Assembly (NCBI GenBank): GCA_031082145.1
Contig: JAVHLP010000001.1
Coordinates: forward strand, 1-64,000
Direction: 5' to 3'
DNA length: 64,000 bases
Source: a bacterium
Lineage (GTDB): Bacteria; Bacillota; Sulfobacillia; UBA995
The position numbers were made by a program, and so were the translations under genes. Shown piece after piece: positions 43,150-49,430 of the stretch (within the stretch, counting starts at the first letter, position 1; every line of letters begins with the position of its first letter). Below the pieces are notes generated by a model. That model was not told the DNA's origin. It saw only the letters and a list, made by a program, of their open reading frames with translations, and did not search any database.

Positions 43150-43461
43150 ATGGTGACCCATCGACGCTGGAGGCTAGTCCGGGCGGGACGCCTGGCGGCC
43201 GCGCTGCTGGTGCTCCTGGCGGCCCTGCTAGCCCTGGTGGGAGGGCTCAGCGGGGCCCTCCGGGCGGAGGGTGCCGGCCGCGAGGAAGCTCTACCGGCCT
43301 ACCATGTCGTGCAGCCCGGGGACACTCTCTGGCAGATATCGGTCAGGCTCGGAGGACCGTCCACCGACCCCCGCCGTCTGGCCTGGACCATCCAGAAGCA
43401 CAACGGCCTGGCCAGTCCGGTCATCTTCCCGGGGCAGATCCTGGAACTACCTCCGTTCTGA
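43150..43461 (+). CDS. yneA: YneA-like LysM protein, SOS-induced division inhibitor candidate
   Basis: A 103-residue protein: basic start, one membrane helix (about 13-35), then a LysM domain (YHVVQPGDTLWQISVRLGG ... LAWTIQKHNGLASPVIFPGQILELP). Size, layout, location beside lexA and the double LexA box match YneA, which halts division during the Bacillus SOS response. ATG at 43150 has GGAGG 7 bases upstream. The LysM part could bind peptidoglycan at the septum. Sequence identity with YneA cannot be measured here, so the symbol is by analogy. Confidence 0.85.
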   Translation: MVTHRRWRLVRAGRLAAALLVLLAALLALVGGLSGALRAEGAGREEALPAYHVVQPGDTLWQISVRLGGPSTDPRRLAWTIQKHNGLASPVIFPGQILELPPF

Positions 43462-43580
43462 ACCCGATCCATCCTCGCTCATGCCTCCCGCAGTCGCGGG
43501 CCTGGCTTCCGCATACGCCGCGATCATGAGCAGGGGAGTGGGGGTCCGATCCAGAAACAGGATAACGCCCTGAGAGCGGA

Positions 43581-43781
43581 GTGAGGCCAGTGTCCAGACA
43601 GGCTCTGAGCACCCGCTTGCGCGCTTTTCCCTGGTGGGCTATCGTGCTGGCTGTCCTACTGGCAAGGCGCCCTCGCAGCGACTGGGACTGGTGGTTCTGG
43701 AGTGGAATCGCCGCAATAGCTATCACCCTCGGCATATACGTGTGGGGCCTGCTGGCCATGAGGCGCAAGCCCCCGGCCTAG
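43581..43781 (+). CDS. Small two-helix membrane protein
   Basis: A peptide of 63-66 residues: WWAIVLAVLLA and a Trp-rich second hydrophobic stretch (WWFWSGIAAIAITLGIYVWGLLAM) ending in RRKPP. GTG at 43581 or 43590 (9 bases after GGAG) are the possible starts. It follows the YneA-like gene by about 120 bases and converges on the recombinase gene 1 base away. I do not recognise it; composition supports a real membrane peptide. Confidence 0.55.
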   Translation: MRPVSRQALSTRLRAFPWWAIVLAVLLARRPRSDWDWWFWSGIAAIAITLGIYVWGLLAMRRKPPA

Positions 43782-43782
43782 C

Positions 43783-44850
43783 CTAGCGTCGCCGCCGCCG
43801 GTGGCGGGCGAAGCGGTTCAGCCGGGCCGCCTGCTCCTTCTGCCGGTCGCTGACGTGGGTGTAGATCTGGGTGGTGGCGATGCTCTCATGCCCCAGCAGG
43901 GCCTGCAGGGTGCGCAGGTCGCCCCCCTCCTGGAAGATCTCGGTGGCGTAGGAGTGCCGCAGTTTGTGCGGAGTCACCCGGGAGCCGTCGGTGCTGGTGA
44001 GTTCCAGACCCTGGACCCACAGCTTCACCCGCTGCTGCACCGCCCGGGCCGTGATGCGGGTCCGCTGGGAGGACAGGAACAGGGCCAGCCGGTCTTCCGG
44101 GCGGGCGGCCGCCGGGCGGACCGCCTTGTAGGCCATGACCGCCTCAATGATGGCAGGGGAGAGAGGGACGTCCCGCTCCTTGCGTCCCTTGCCCTTCACC
44201 CGGAGGTAGTCCTTGCCGGGGAGGATATCGGGGAGATCCAGGCCCACGACCTCCGACACGCGGAGCCCCGTCGCCAGCATCAAGAGGCACATGGCATAGT
44301 CCCGTTCCCCGAACTCCCCCCGAATGCCTCCCAGCAGCCGGTTGCCGTCCTCATAACTCAGGTACACCGGGAGCGTCCGTCCCTGCCGGGCGCTCTCCAG
44401 CACCTCGGCCGGATTCTCGGCGAGATAGCCTCGGCGATGCAGGAATCGGAAGAGGGACCGCACGGCGCTGAACTTGCGGTTGCGGGTGGCGGGCCGGTTG
44501 CGGCGGACCTGGGCGAGATAGCTGCCGAAGCCGTGCAGGTGCTCGCGCCGCACCCGGGCGAGGTCCAGGAAGGCCTCGAACACCTCTTCCCTGGTCATCC
44601 CCGCTTCGTCCACCCGGGCGAACTCCTGGCGGAAACGCGTCGCCGTCGGCGCCGGTCCGGAGGCTGGGCTGGGCGGGGCGCTTCGTTCGTCGCGCCGTGG
44701 CGTCCCGGAGTGGATCTCGGGGCAGTAGAGCAGCAGGTACCGCTTGAACTGAAAGAGATCGATGGCATAAGCCTCCTGGCTCCGGGGGGAGGCCTCGCGG
44801 GCGGCCCGGTGGTCCAGGAACAAGGTGGCGGCCCGGTTGAAGTCGAGCAA
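43783..44850 (-). CDS. Xer-type tyrosine recombinase
   Basis: About 355 residues. The C-terminal catalytic domain has all six residues: Arg in ATGLRVSEVVGLD, Lys in RVKGKGRKERDVPL, His-x-x-Arg in PHKLRHSYATEIF, and His/Tyr in LLGHESIATTQIYTHV. The N-terminal SAM-like domain is split by about 50 extra Pro/Ala/Arg-rich residues (from IHSGTPRRDER), making it longer than XerC/XerD (about 300). TTG at 44850 has GGAGG exactly 8 bases upstream; ATG at 44856 is only 2 away. A dif-like site lies 64-91 bases upstream. Probably resolves chromosome dimers, though an element integrase cannot be excluded. Confidence 0.9.
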   Translation of the reverse strand: MLDFNRAATLFLDHRAAREASPRSQEAYAIDLFQFKRYLLLYCPEIHSGTPRRDERSAPPSPASGPAPTATRFRQEFARVDEAGMTREEVFEAFLDLARVRREHLHGFGSYLAQVRRNRPATRNRKFSAVRSLFRFLHRRGYLAENPAEVLESARQGRTLPVYLSYEDGNRLLGGIRGEFGERDYAMCLLMLATGLRVSEVVGLDLPDILPGKDYLRVKGKGRKERDVPLSPAIIEAVMAYKAVRPAAARPEDRLALFLSSQRTRITARAVQQRVKLWVQGLELTSTDGSRVTPHKLRHSYATEIFQEGGDLRTLQALLGHESIATTQIYTHVSDRQKEQAARLNRFARHRRRRR

Positions 44851-44889
44851 CGTCATAGCCTCCTTCGCGAGCGCTATTCGCGCCGCCGC

Positions 44890-44905
44890 GGGGAGGTTCC
44901 TCCCC
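44890..44905. repeat. Palindrome beside the dif-like site
   Basis: GGGGAGG-TT-CCTCCCC is a perfect palindrome lying 2 bases from the larger inverted repeat. It might be an accessory or operator site for the recombinase gene, or chance in GC-rich DNA. Confidence 0.35.
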
Positions 44906-44907
44906 CG

Positions 44908-44947
44908 CCTGGCATTTCGCATAATCGCTATTTAGCGAAGTGCCAGG
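44908..44947. other. dif-like Xer recombination site
   Basis: CCTGGCATTTCGC (44908-44920) and GCGAAGTGCCAGG (44935-44947) are inverted repeats with one G-T wobble. Inside, the minus strand of 44914-44941 has dif layout: ACTTCGCTAAA, a 6-base centre TAGCGA, then TTATGCGAAAT. The second arm matches the E. coli XerD arm TTATGTTAAAT at 9 of 11 positions and the B. subtilis arm TTATGTAAACT at 8; the first arm matches the B. subtilis arm ACTTCCTAGAA at 7 (reference sites from memory). It lies just upstream of a Xer recombinase and at a gene-orientation switch. A plain operator hairpin is the alternative. Confidence 0.6.
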
Positions 44948-45080
44948 GGAGGGCTAACTGCGGCTAGCTGATGGGGGGCTCGTCAGAGATCTGCGCCCCG
45001 GGCCGCTGCCCGCCGGTGCGACATAAAGGGCCGACAAGTGAACCCCGGTGAGGGCTCTTCTGAGAGTCGCCGATTCATCG

Positions 45081-45563
45081 TCACGGCCGACCGCGCTTGG
45101 CGGCCAAGCGCAGGGCCAGGGCCACCGCTTCGGTCGCGCCTTGGGCGCGGTGCAAGGGCACCTGCTCCCCGACCGGCGACACTGCTTCCCAGGTGCCAAC
45201 GCCAACCACCGGCAGTCCTTCTTTCAGGGCCATGGCGATCTCCGACAGGGTCCCGAACCCTCCTGCGACGGCAATGACGACGTCTGCCGCCTTGATGACC
45301 AGGGCGTTGCGGGCGATCCCCAGGCCAGTCGGCAGGGCGACGGTGAGATAGGAGTTGGCATCGGAGCGATCATCCCCCGGCAGCAGGCCCACGGTGACCC
45401 CTCCCCTGCCCCGGGCGCCGCGGCACGCGGCTTCCATCACGCCACCACGGCCTCCGGTGATGAGCACCGCCCCGGCGTCCGCCAGCGCGGCTCCGACCTG
45501 CTCGGCCAGTGCTGCCGTAGCCAGCCCGCAGGAGGCCGCTCCCACCACCGCCACGTTGATCAT
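45081..45563 (-). CDS. TIGR00725/LOG-like Rossmann protein
   Basis: A 160-residue nucleotide-binding-type protein of the group annotated TIGR00725, related to LOG and Moco-carrier proteins. Visible: VAVVGAASCG, VLITGGRGGVMEAACRGA and the phosphate-loop signature AGGFGTLSEIAMAL. LOG enzymes release cytokinin-like bases from nucleotides, but the short form here often binds cofactors. ATG overlaps the stop of the beta-lactamase-fold gene (ATGA), so it is the last gene of an operon with a MoaD-like carrier, which favours a link to sulfur or molybdopterin chemistry. Confidence 0.88.
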   Translation of the reverse strand: MINVAVVGAASCGLATAALAEQVGAALADAGAVLITGGRGGVMEAACRGARGRGGVTVGLLPGDDRSDANSYLTVALPTGLGIARNALVIKAADVVIAVAGGFGTLSEIAMALKEGLPVVGVGTWEAVSPVGEQVPLHRAQGATEAVALALRLAAKRGRP

Positions 45564-46471
45564 CTGCCGCAGACCTCCCAGCGGGGCACGTTGTCGTCCC
45601 CGACGCCGACGGCAGCCACGCCCGTGTCAACGAGGTGGGTCAGGTAGGCCAGCACGGCCGCCCGGCACAGCAGGTAATGGCCGAGGTCACGGCAACGAAT
45701 CCCCAACCGGTGGAGCAGCGAAGCCACCACGGTCTCGGTGGGTATCCCCTCCCCCGCTCCGGCCAGGAGCTCCAGTGCGTGATTCAGGCCCTGCCGTAGG
45801 GCTCGCCGGTTGGCATCCAGGGACGGCCGGGGGTCGTCCACCGGTCTGCCGTGGGATGGGATCACCAGGCCAGCGGTCAGACTCTCCAGGCGGTCCAGTG
45901 TGGCGAGGGATTCCTGCACGGCGGCGAAATACGGCAGGCCGTGTTTCTCGAGGACCGGGGGATCGAAGTAGGCGTCGGCCGCGAACAGCACATTTCCCAC
46001 CAGAACCCCCAGTTGTCCCGGTGAGTGCCCGGGGAGGGGCACCAATTCCAGGGACCGGCCCTCGAACTCGACCGGTCCAGGTTCCAGTACCAGATCCACG
46101 GGACCGGCGGCGGCCATCAGGAACTTGGAGCGGGCTGGGGCCGGCGGGTAGGCACCGCCAAAGAGATAGAGGGGTTCCCACGCTGGGGCGCGCAGCAGGG
46201 AGGCCTCGACGGCCGGGGCGGCTACCCGGCAGCCGGTGCGCTGAACCAGGAAGGCATTGCCACCGATATGATCGGCGTGGGAATGGGTGCTGAGGATGAC
46301 CGTGAGCCGGCGGCCGCTCTCCTGGAGGGCTCGCAGGAGCTTGCGGGCGGCCGACTCGTCCAGGCCGGAATCGATGGCCAGCGCTCGCCCACCGGCGAGG
46401 TCAACCACTCCCAGGTTCGTGGAGCCGGGCAAGAGGTGAACCCCATCGGCAAGTTCGCAGAGCTTGCTCAC
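45560..46471 (-). CDS. Metallo-beta-lactamase-fold hydrolase
   Basis: A 303-residue MBL-fold protein. The zinc motif is STHSHADHIGGN, with later ligands in VPLPGHSPGQLGV, LFAADAYF and IPSHGRP. A C-terminal helical region (about 230-295, LHRLGIRCRDLGHYLLCRAAVLAYLTHL) follows the core, as in a subgroup where it helps dimerisation or DNA contact. Substrate unknown. GTG at 46471 follows GGGAGG; it begins 3 bases after the MoaD-like gene and overlaps the TIGR00725 gene, so the three are one operon. Confidence 0.92.
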   Translation of the reverse strand: MSKLCELADGVHLLPGSTNLGVVDLAGGRALAIDSGLDESAARKLLRALQESGRRLTVILSTHSHADHIGGNAFLVQRTGCRVAAPAVEASLLRAPAWEPLYLFGGAYPPAPARSKFLMAAAGPVDLVLEPGPVEFEGRSLELVPLPGHSPGQLGVLVGNVLFAADAYFDPPVLEKHGLPYFAAVQESLATLDRLESLTAGLVIPSHGRPVDDPRPSLDANRRALRQGLNHALELLAGAGEGIPTETVVASLLHRLGIRCRDLGHYLLCRAAVLAYLTHLVDTGVAAVGVGDDNVPRWEVCGR

Positions 46472-46474
46472 CTG

Positions 46475-46708
46475 CTACCCTCCCGCCGCGGGCGAGATCA
46501 GCACAATGCTGGCGCCGTCAGGGGGCACCCGGTCCAGCGAGGAGGGCTCACCGTCCACCAGGGCCCTCAGGATGAGTTGGGGATCGGCACCTAGAAGGCG
46601 GATGATGGCTTCCAGCGGCAGCGCCTCGGGAACGTCCAGGGTGTGGGTTCGGCCTCCCTGGGGGAAATAGGCGGCGGTATGTCCCATGACCGTCACCGTT
46701 ACCCGCAT
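46475..46708 (-). CDS. MoaD/ThiS-like sulfur carrier
   Basis: A 77-residue ubiquitin-fold protein: MRVTVTVMGHTAAYF, LPLEAIIRLLGADPQLILRALVDGE, then the edge strand DGASIVLISPAAGG. The C-terminal GG, needed for adenylation and thiocarboxylation, is intact. It could serve molybdopterin, tungstopterin, thiamine or another sulfur-transfer route; no E1-like partner is nearby. It lies between an unknown gene and an MBL hydrolase on the same strand with gaps of 3 bases. Confidence 0.85.
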   Translation of the reverse strand: MRVTVTVMGHTAAYFPQGGRTHTLDVPEALPLEAIIRLLGADPQLILRALVDGEPSSLDRVPPDGASIVLISPAAGG

Positions 46709-46711
46709 CCT

Positions 46712-47095
46712 CTAGGCCCCGCGGCGCCGCCGGCGGGGGGTCCGGGTGGCGGCCACCGGCTCCTTGCCCACCAGGTACTCCAGGTGACGGACCACCGTGT
46801 CGGTGCTCTCGGGTCCCGTATACAGGAGGGGCTGGCAAGGTAGATTGGCCAGGAAGCGGGAGGTGTCCTTGGACAGGCGCACAATGGTGCGCAGGGCCCG
46901 CGTGATCTCGTCTTGCGCTGAAGGTGGCTCGCCGTCCTCGGCCAGCCGGGCAAGGAACCGCCGGCGGGCGGTCTCGTCCATGTCCACCAGGGCAGCGGCA
47001 AACTCGCCGGCCCGGGCGATCTGAGCCAGGCGTTCTTCGATGAAACCGACCCTGAGGAACCGGCTCAGGCCCCTCCCCTCCCCTCGCGACAGCAT
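46712..47095 (-). CDS. Unknown protein at the head of the sulfur-carrier operon
   Basis: About 127 residues (118 if it starts at the CTG at 47068 after GGGGAGGGG). Mostly helical: GFIEERLAQIARAGEFAAALVDMDETARRRFLARLAEDG and DEITRALRTIVRLSKDTSRFLANL. It ends in a very basic tail TRTPRRRRRG that may bind nucleic acid. No membrane segment and no family I recognise. It lies 3 bases from the MoaD-like gene, so it should share its transcript. The frame is open for another 900 bases upstream, but this overlaps a real SASP gene on the other strand. Confidence 0.6.
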   Translation of the reverse strand: MLSRGEGRGLSRFLRVGFIEERLAQIARAGEFAAALVDMDETARRRFLARLAEDGEPPSAQDEITRALRTIVRLSKDTSRFLANLPCQPLLYTGPESTDTVVRHLEYLVGKEPVAATRTPRRRRRGA

Positions 47096-47157
47096 TTCTC
47101 GCCGGTGGCGGGTTTTTCCTCTCGCTGTCGATTGCCGGTCCTGCCAGCGTTCAACGG

Positions 47158-47186
47158 TCATATGCCTGCCGCTGGGGGACATAATA
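47158..47186 (+). promoter_or_regulatory. Sigma-G-like promoter for the second SASP gene
   Basis: TCATA (47158-47162), 17 bases, CATAATA (47180-47186) fits the sigma-G pattern with a perfect -10 and a -35 matching 4 of 5. It has the same T-for-G change as the promoter of the first SASP gene and lies 41 bases before the TTG start. Confidence 0.6.
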
Positions 47187-47227
47187 AGAAAACACCAGCT
47201 AGCCAGCGTCAGGGGGAGGTGAGGAGA

Positions 47228-47458
47228 TTGGCCGAATTCGTCAAGAGCGGAAAGCTGCTGCCACGGCCGAGCCTGGATCGTTTCAAGTATGAGGTGGCCG
47301 CGGAGCTGGGGCTGCTGGATGACGTTAGAGGGCGTGGCTGGGGTGAGATGTCCTCCAGGGACTGTGGCGCCGTTGGCGGCCGGATCGGCGGCAACATGGT
47401 CAAGGTGATGATCCGCCGGGCCGAGGAAGAACTGGCCCGGGGCAGACCAGGCCCCTGA
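47228..47458 (+). CDS. Alpha/beta-type small acid-soluble spore protein
   Basis: A 76-residue SASP: RPSLDRFKYEVAAELGLLDDV (germination-protease region), RGRGWGEMSSRDCGAVGGRIGGNMVKVMIRRAEEEL (DNA-binding signature). It coats forespore DNA against UV and heat. TTG at 47228 has GGAGG exactly 8 bases upstream. One Cys is present in the conserved SRDCGAVGG loop, unusual for a SASP. A sigma-G-like promoter and a hairpin terminator flank it, so it is a single-gene unit. Confidence 0.92.
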   Translation: MAEFVKSGKLLPRPSLDRFKYEVAAELGLLDDVRGRGWGEMSSRDCGAVGGRIGGNMVKVMIRRAEEELARGRPGP

Positions 47459-47466
47459 CGGCAGCC

Positions 47467-47489
47467 GGGGCAAGGCGCTGCCTTGCCCC
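47467..47489. terminator. Shared hairpin after the second SASP gene
   Basis: GGGGCAAGGC (47467-47476) pairs with GCCTTGCCCC (47480-47489) around a 3-base loop. It lies 8 bases after the SASP stop and 1 base before the stop of the convergent membrane gene. Tail TCTAGCTT is only weakly U-rich. Confidence 0.65.
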
Positions 47490-47490
47490 T

Positions 47491-47889
47491 CTAGCTTATG
47501 TTTACCCCCACCGTGCCGCCAATCGCGCCCAAGGCGAAACCCAGGCCAAGGCGAGCCATGCTGGGCACAAGGGCCTGGCTTCCCGGCAAGAGGAGGCTCG
47601 CCAGGACCAGACCGATAATCACGTACCCCAGTCCGGTGAGCCCGCCGTGGGCCCAGCCCAGAGTGCCGGCATGGCGGGCCCCGAACAACCCCCCGGCCGC
47701 CATTCCCGCGTACGAGACCACGCTCATGATCACGGTCACGGTGGGATCGGGTATGCGGATCCGGAACATGATGAAGCCGATAAGGGCAGCCGCCACTACC
47801 GCGAACGCATAGGCCGCGGCGATCCCCACCAGGATGGAGGCCGGCTGTAAGCGGGGACCCGCTTCCTTCACCTTCACCTGCGCCCTCAT
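47491..47889 (-). CDS. TIGR04086-type membrane protein
   Basis: A 132-residue protein with four hydrophobic segments (ILVGIAAAYAFAVVAAALIGFIMF, VTVIMSVVSYAGMAAGGLFGARHAG, GLTGLGYVIIGLVLASLLL, LGLGFALGAIGGTVGVN). The pattern, with GARHAGTLGWAHGGLTGLGYV in the middle, is that of the TIGR04086/YrzE family common in spore formers. Function unknown. ATG at 47889 follows GGGAGGG. It is bounded by hairpins on both sides, suggesting a single-gene transcript. Confidence 0.82.
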   Translation of the reverse strand: MRAQVKVKEAGPRLQPASILVGIAAAYAFAVVAAALIGFIMFRIRIPDPTVTVIMSVVSYAGMAAGGLFGARHAGTLGWAHGGLTGLGYVIIGLVLASLLLPGSQALVPSMARLGLGFALGAIGGTVGVNIS

Positions 47890-47959
47890 GCCCCAACCCT
47901 CCCCGCTCTCCTCTGTGGCATCCTACGCGAGGGGGTTGCCGCAATATGCGCGAGTTAGA

Positions 47960-47983
47960 GGGGAGGGCCCGAGGGCCCTCCCC
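47960..47983 (-). terminator. Hairpin after the third SASP gene
   Basis: GGGGAGGGC (47960-47968) pairs with GCCCTCCCC (47975-47983). It lies 23 bases downstream of the SASP stop on the minus strand. The tail TCTAAC is not U-rich, as with other GC-rich hairpins here. Confidence 0.55.
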
Positions 47984-48006
47984 AGAGGACATCCTGCTGC
48001 CGGTTG

Positions 48007-48258
48007 TCACGGCCGCGGAACGCGCCTGCGTTCGGGCACCGGGCGGGGTGGAGCCTCCCGGGCCAGATCCTCTTCGGCGCCCCGCACCATACGGCGAACC
48101 ATATGGCCGCCGATGGTCCCAACCTCGCGGGTGGTCATCTCTTCCCAGCCGCGCCGGCGGACGTCGTCATCCAGACCCAAATCCTCCGCCACCTCATGCT
48201 TGAGCCGGTCAAGACCTTCCTCGGCTCGAGGCAATAGCGGTCGTCGGCGTCTGGGCAT
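48007..48258 (-). CDS. Alpha/beta-type small acid-soluble spore protein
   Basis: An 83-residue SASP: EEGLDRLKHEVAEDLGL (protease region), RRRGWEEMTTREVGTIGGHMVRRMV (DNA-binding part). The ends are unusually Arg- and Pro-rich (MPRRRRPLLPR at the start, RPVPERRRVPRP at the end). The GG motif is shortened to one pair (IGGHMV), as in classic SASPs. A GAGGAGGTG site is about 9 bases before the ATG. No convincing sigma-G promoter was found upstream (CATAACC is the nearest). Confidence 0.9.
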   Translation of the reverse strand: MPRRRRPLLPRAEEGLDRLKHEVAEDLGLDDDVRRRGWEEMTTREVGTIGGHMVRRMVRGAEEDLAREAPPRPVPERRRVPRP

Positions 48259-48362
48259 CTCTTGTCCACCTCCTCGTGACTTGACCTGCAGCTAGCTTTC
48301 CCCGCAGCCAGTTGGTTATGTCAAGCAAGATAAGGTTCGCACGGGCCGGGCCAAGCAGTGAA

Positions 48363-49430
48363 CTAGCTGGAGAGTGACGGCCAGTGTTTGGCATGCAGTT
48401 TTCTGACTTGTTCGATACGTTGGCGGGCCTCCGGAGGCATGCCCTCACCAGGGCCGGGGGCCCCCTCCACATCGCCGAGATCCAGTTCGAGCCCACCCAG
48501 GGCGTCCAGCACCGCCAGCAGGCTCCAACCCAGGGCCGCTTCGTTGTAGCCGCCCTCCATGATCGCCACGATCCTGCCCCCGGCCGTCTCCCGGGCCAGG
48601 TCAACCAGGTGCGCGGCCAGCCGGCGGTAGCCGCGGGCGGTCACCTGCATGCTGCCCAGGGGATCCGCGAAGTGGGCGTCGTGGCCGGACGATACCAGCA
48701 CGAGCTCGGGGGCGTAGTCCCGGGCGATGGGGACGAACAACCGGGTGAAGGCCTGCTCGAAAGCTTCGTCACCCGCCCCGGGAGGGAAGGGCAGGTTGAC
48801 GTTGTACCCCTCCCCTTCCCCCTCACCTACATCGGTTAGCCAACCGGTGCCAGGATAGCAGGGACTCTGGTGCACCGACTGGTAGAGCACGTCGGAGCGG
48901 GAGTAGAACACGGCTTCCGTCCCATTGCCGTGGTGCAGGTCCCAGTCCACCACCAGCACCCGCCTCAGGGAGTGTTCGGCCAGAGCGTGGGCGGCGGCCA
49001 GGGCGACGTTGTTAAGCAGGCAAAACCCCATCCCGCGGCCGGGCATGGCGTGATGACCCGGAGGTCGTACCAGGCACAGTGATGCCACGGGCCCTTCCGC
49101 AGAGCAGGCCGCGTCCACGGCAGCCAGGCAGCCGCCCGCCGCCAGGACGGCGACCTCATAGCTGCGGGCGGTTACGATCGTGTCCAGATCCAGGTAGCCG
49201 CCGTTGCGATGGGCCAACTGGTGTAGACTGGTGAGATACTGGGGGGTGTGCACTAACTCCAGCTCCCGCCTGGTGGCCGGTCGGGGCCGGATGGGTTGTG
49301 TCCGCTCGGCGACTCCAGCCGCCCGGAAGCGCTCAAGGACCGCCTGCAGCCGCTCCGGACTCTCCGGCCAGTTGCCCGGAGCGTGCTGGAGGTAGTCGGG
49401 ATGGGTCACCAGGCCGGGTCCTATGGGCAA
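48363..49430 (-). CDS. Histone-deacetylase-family hydrolase
   Basis: A 355-residue zinc amidohydrolase of the HDAC/AcuC/acetylpolyamine group. Catalytic parts: RPPGHHAMPGRGMGFCLLNNVA (His pair), VVDWDLHHGNG (zinc Asp/His), SSGHDAHFADPLG (second Asp) and MEGGYN. It should remove acetyl groups from lysine, polyamine or acetoin-pathway proteins; the choice among these is open. The TTG start overlaps the end of the upstream MFS gene by 10 bases, so the two are coupled. speD lies about 9 kb away, but no direct link is shown. Confidence 0.92.
   Translation of the reverse strand: MPIGPGLVTHPDYLQHAPGNWPESPERLQAVLERFRAAGVAERTQPIRPRPATRRELELVHTPQYLTSLHQLAHRNGGYLDLDTIVTARSYEVAVLAAGGCLAAVDAACSAEGPVASLCLVRPPGHHAMPGRGMGFCLLNNVALAAAHALAEHSLRRVLVVDWDLHHGNGTEAVFYSRSDVLYQSVHQSPCYPGTGWLTDVGEGEGEGYNVNLPFPPGAGDEAFEQAFTRLFVPIARDYAPELVLVSSGHDAHFADPLGSMQVTARGYRRLAAHLVDLARETAGGRIVAIMEGGYNEAALGWSLLAVLDALGGLELDLGDVEGAPGPGEGMPPEARQRIEQVRKLHAKHWPSLSS

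Noticed and set aside
46712-48010. A single long minus-strand protein of over 400 residues.
   Set aside because: Its upstream two thirds lie opposite a real SASP gene and a conserved membrane gene and have the odd composition of a shadow frame in GC-rich DNA; only the last 127 residues look coding.
48310-48340. CATAACC upstream of the third SASP gene as a sigma-G promoter.
   Set aside because: The -10 fails at conserved positions and no -35 is present.
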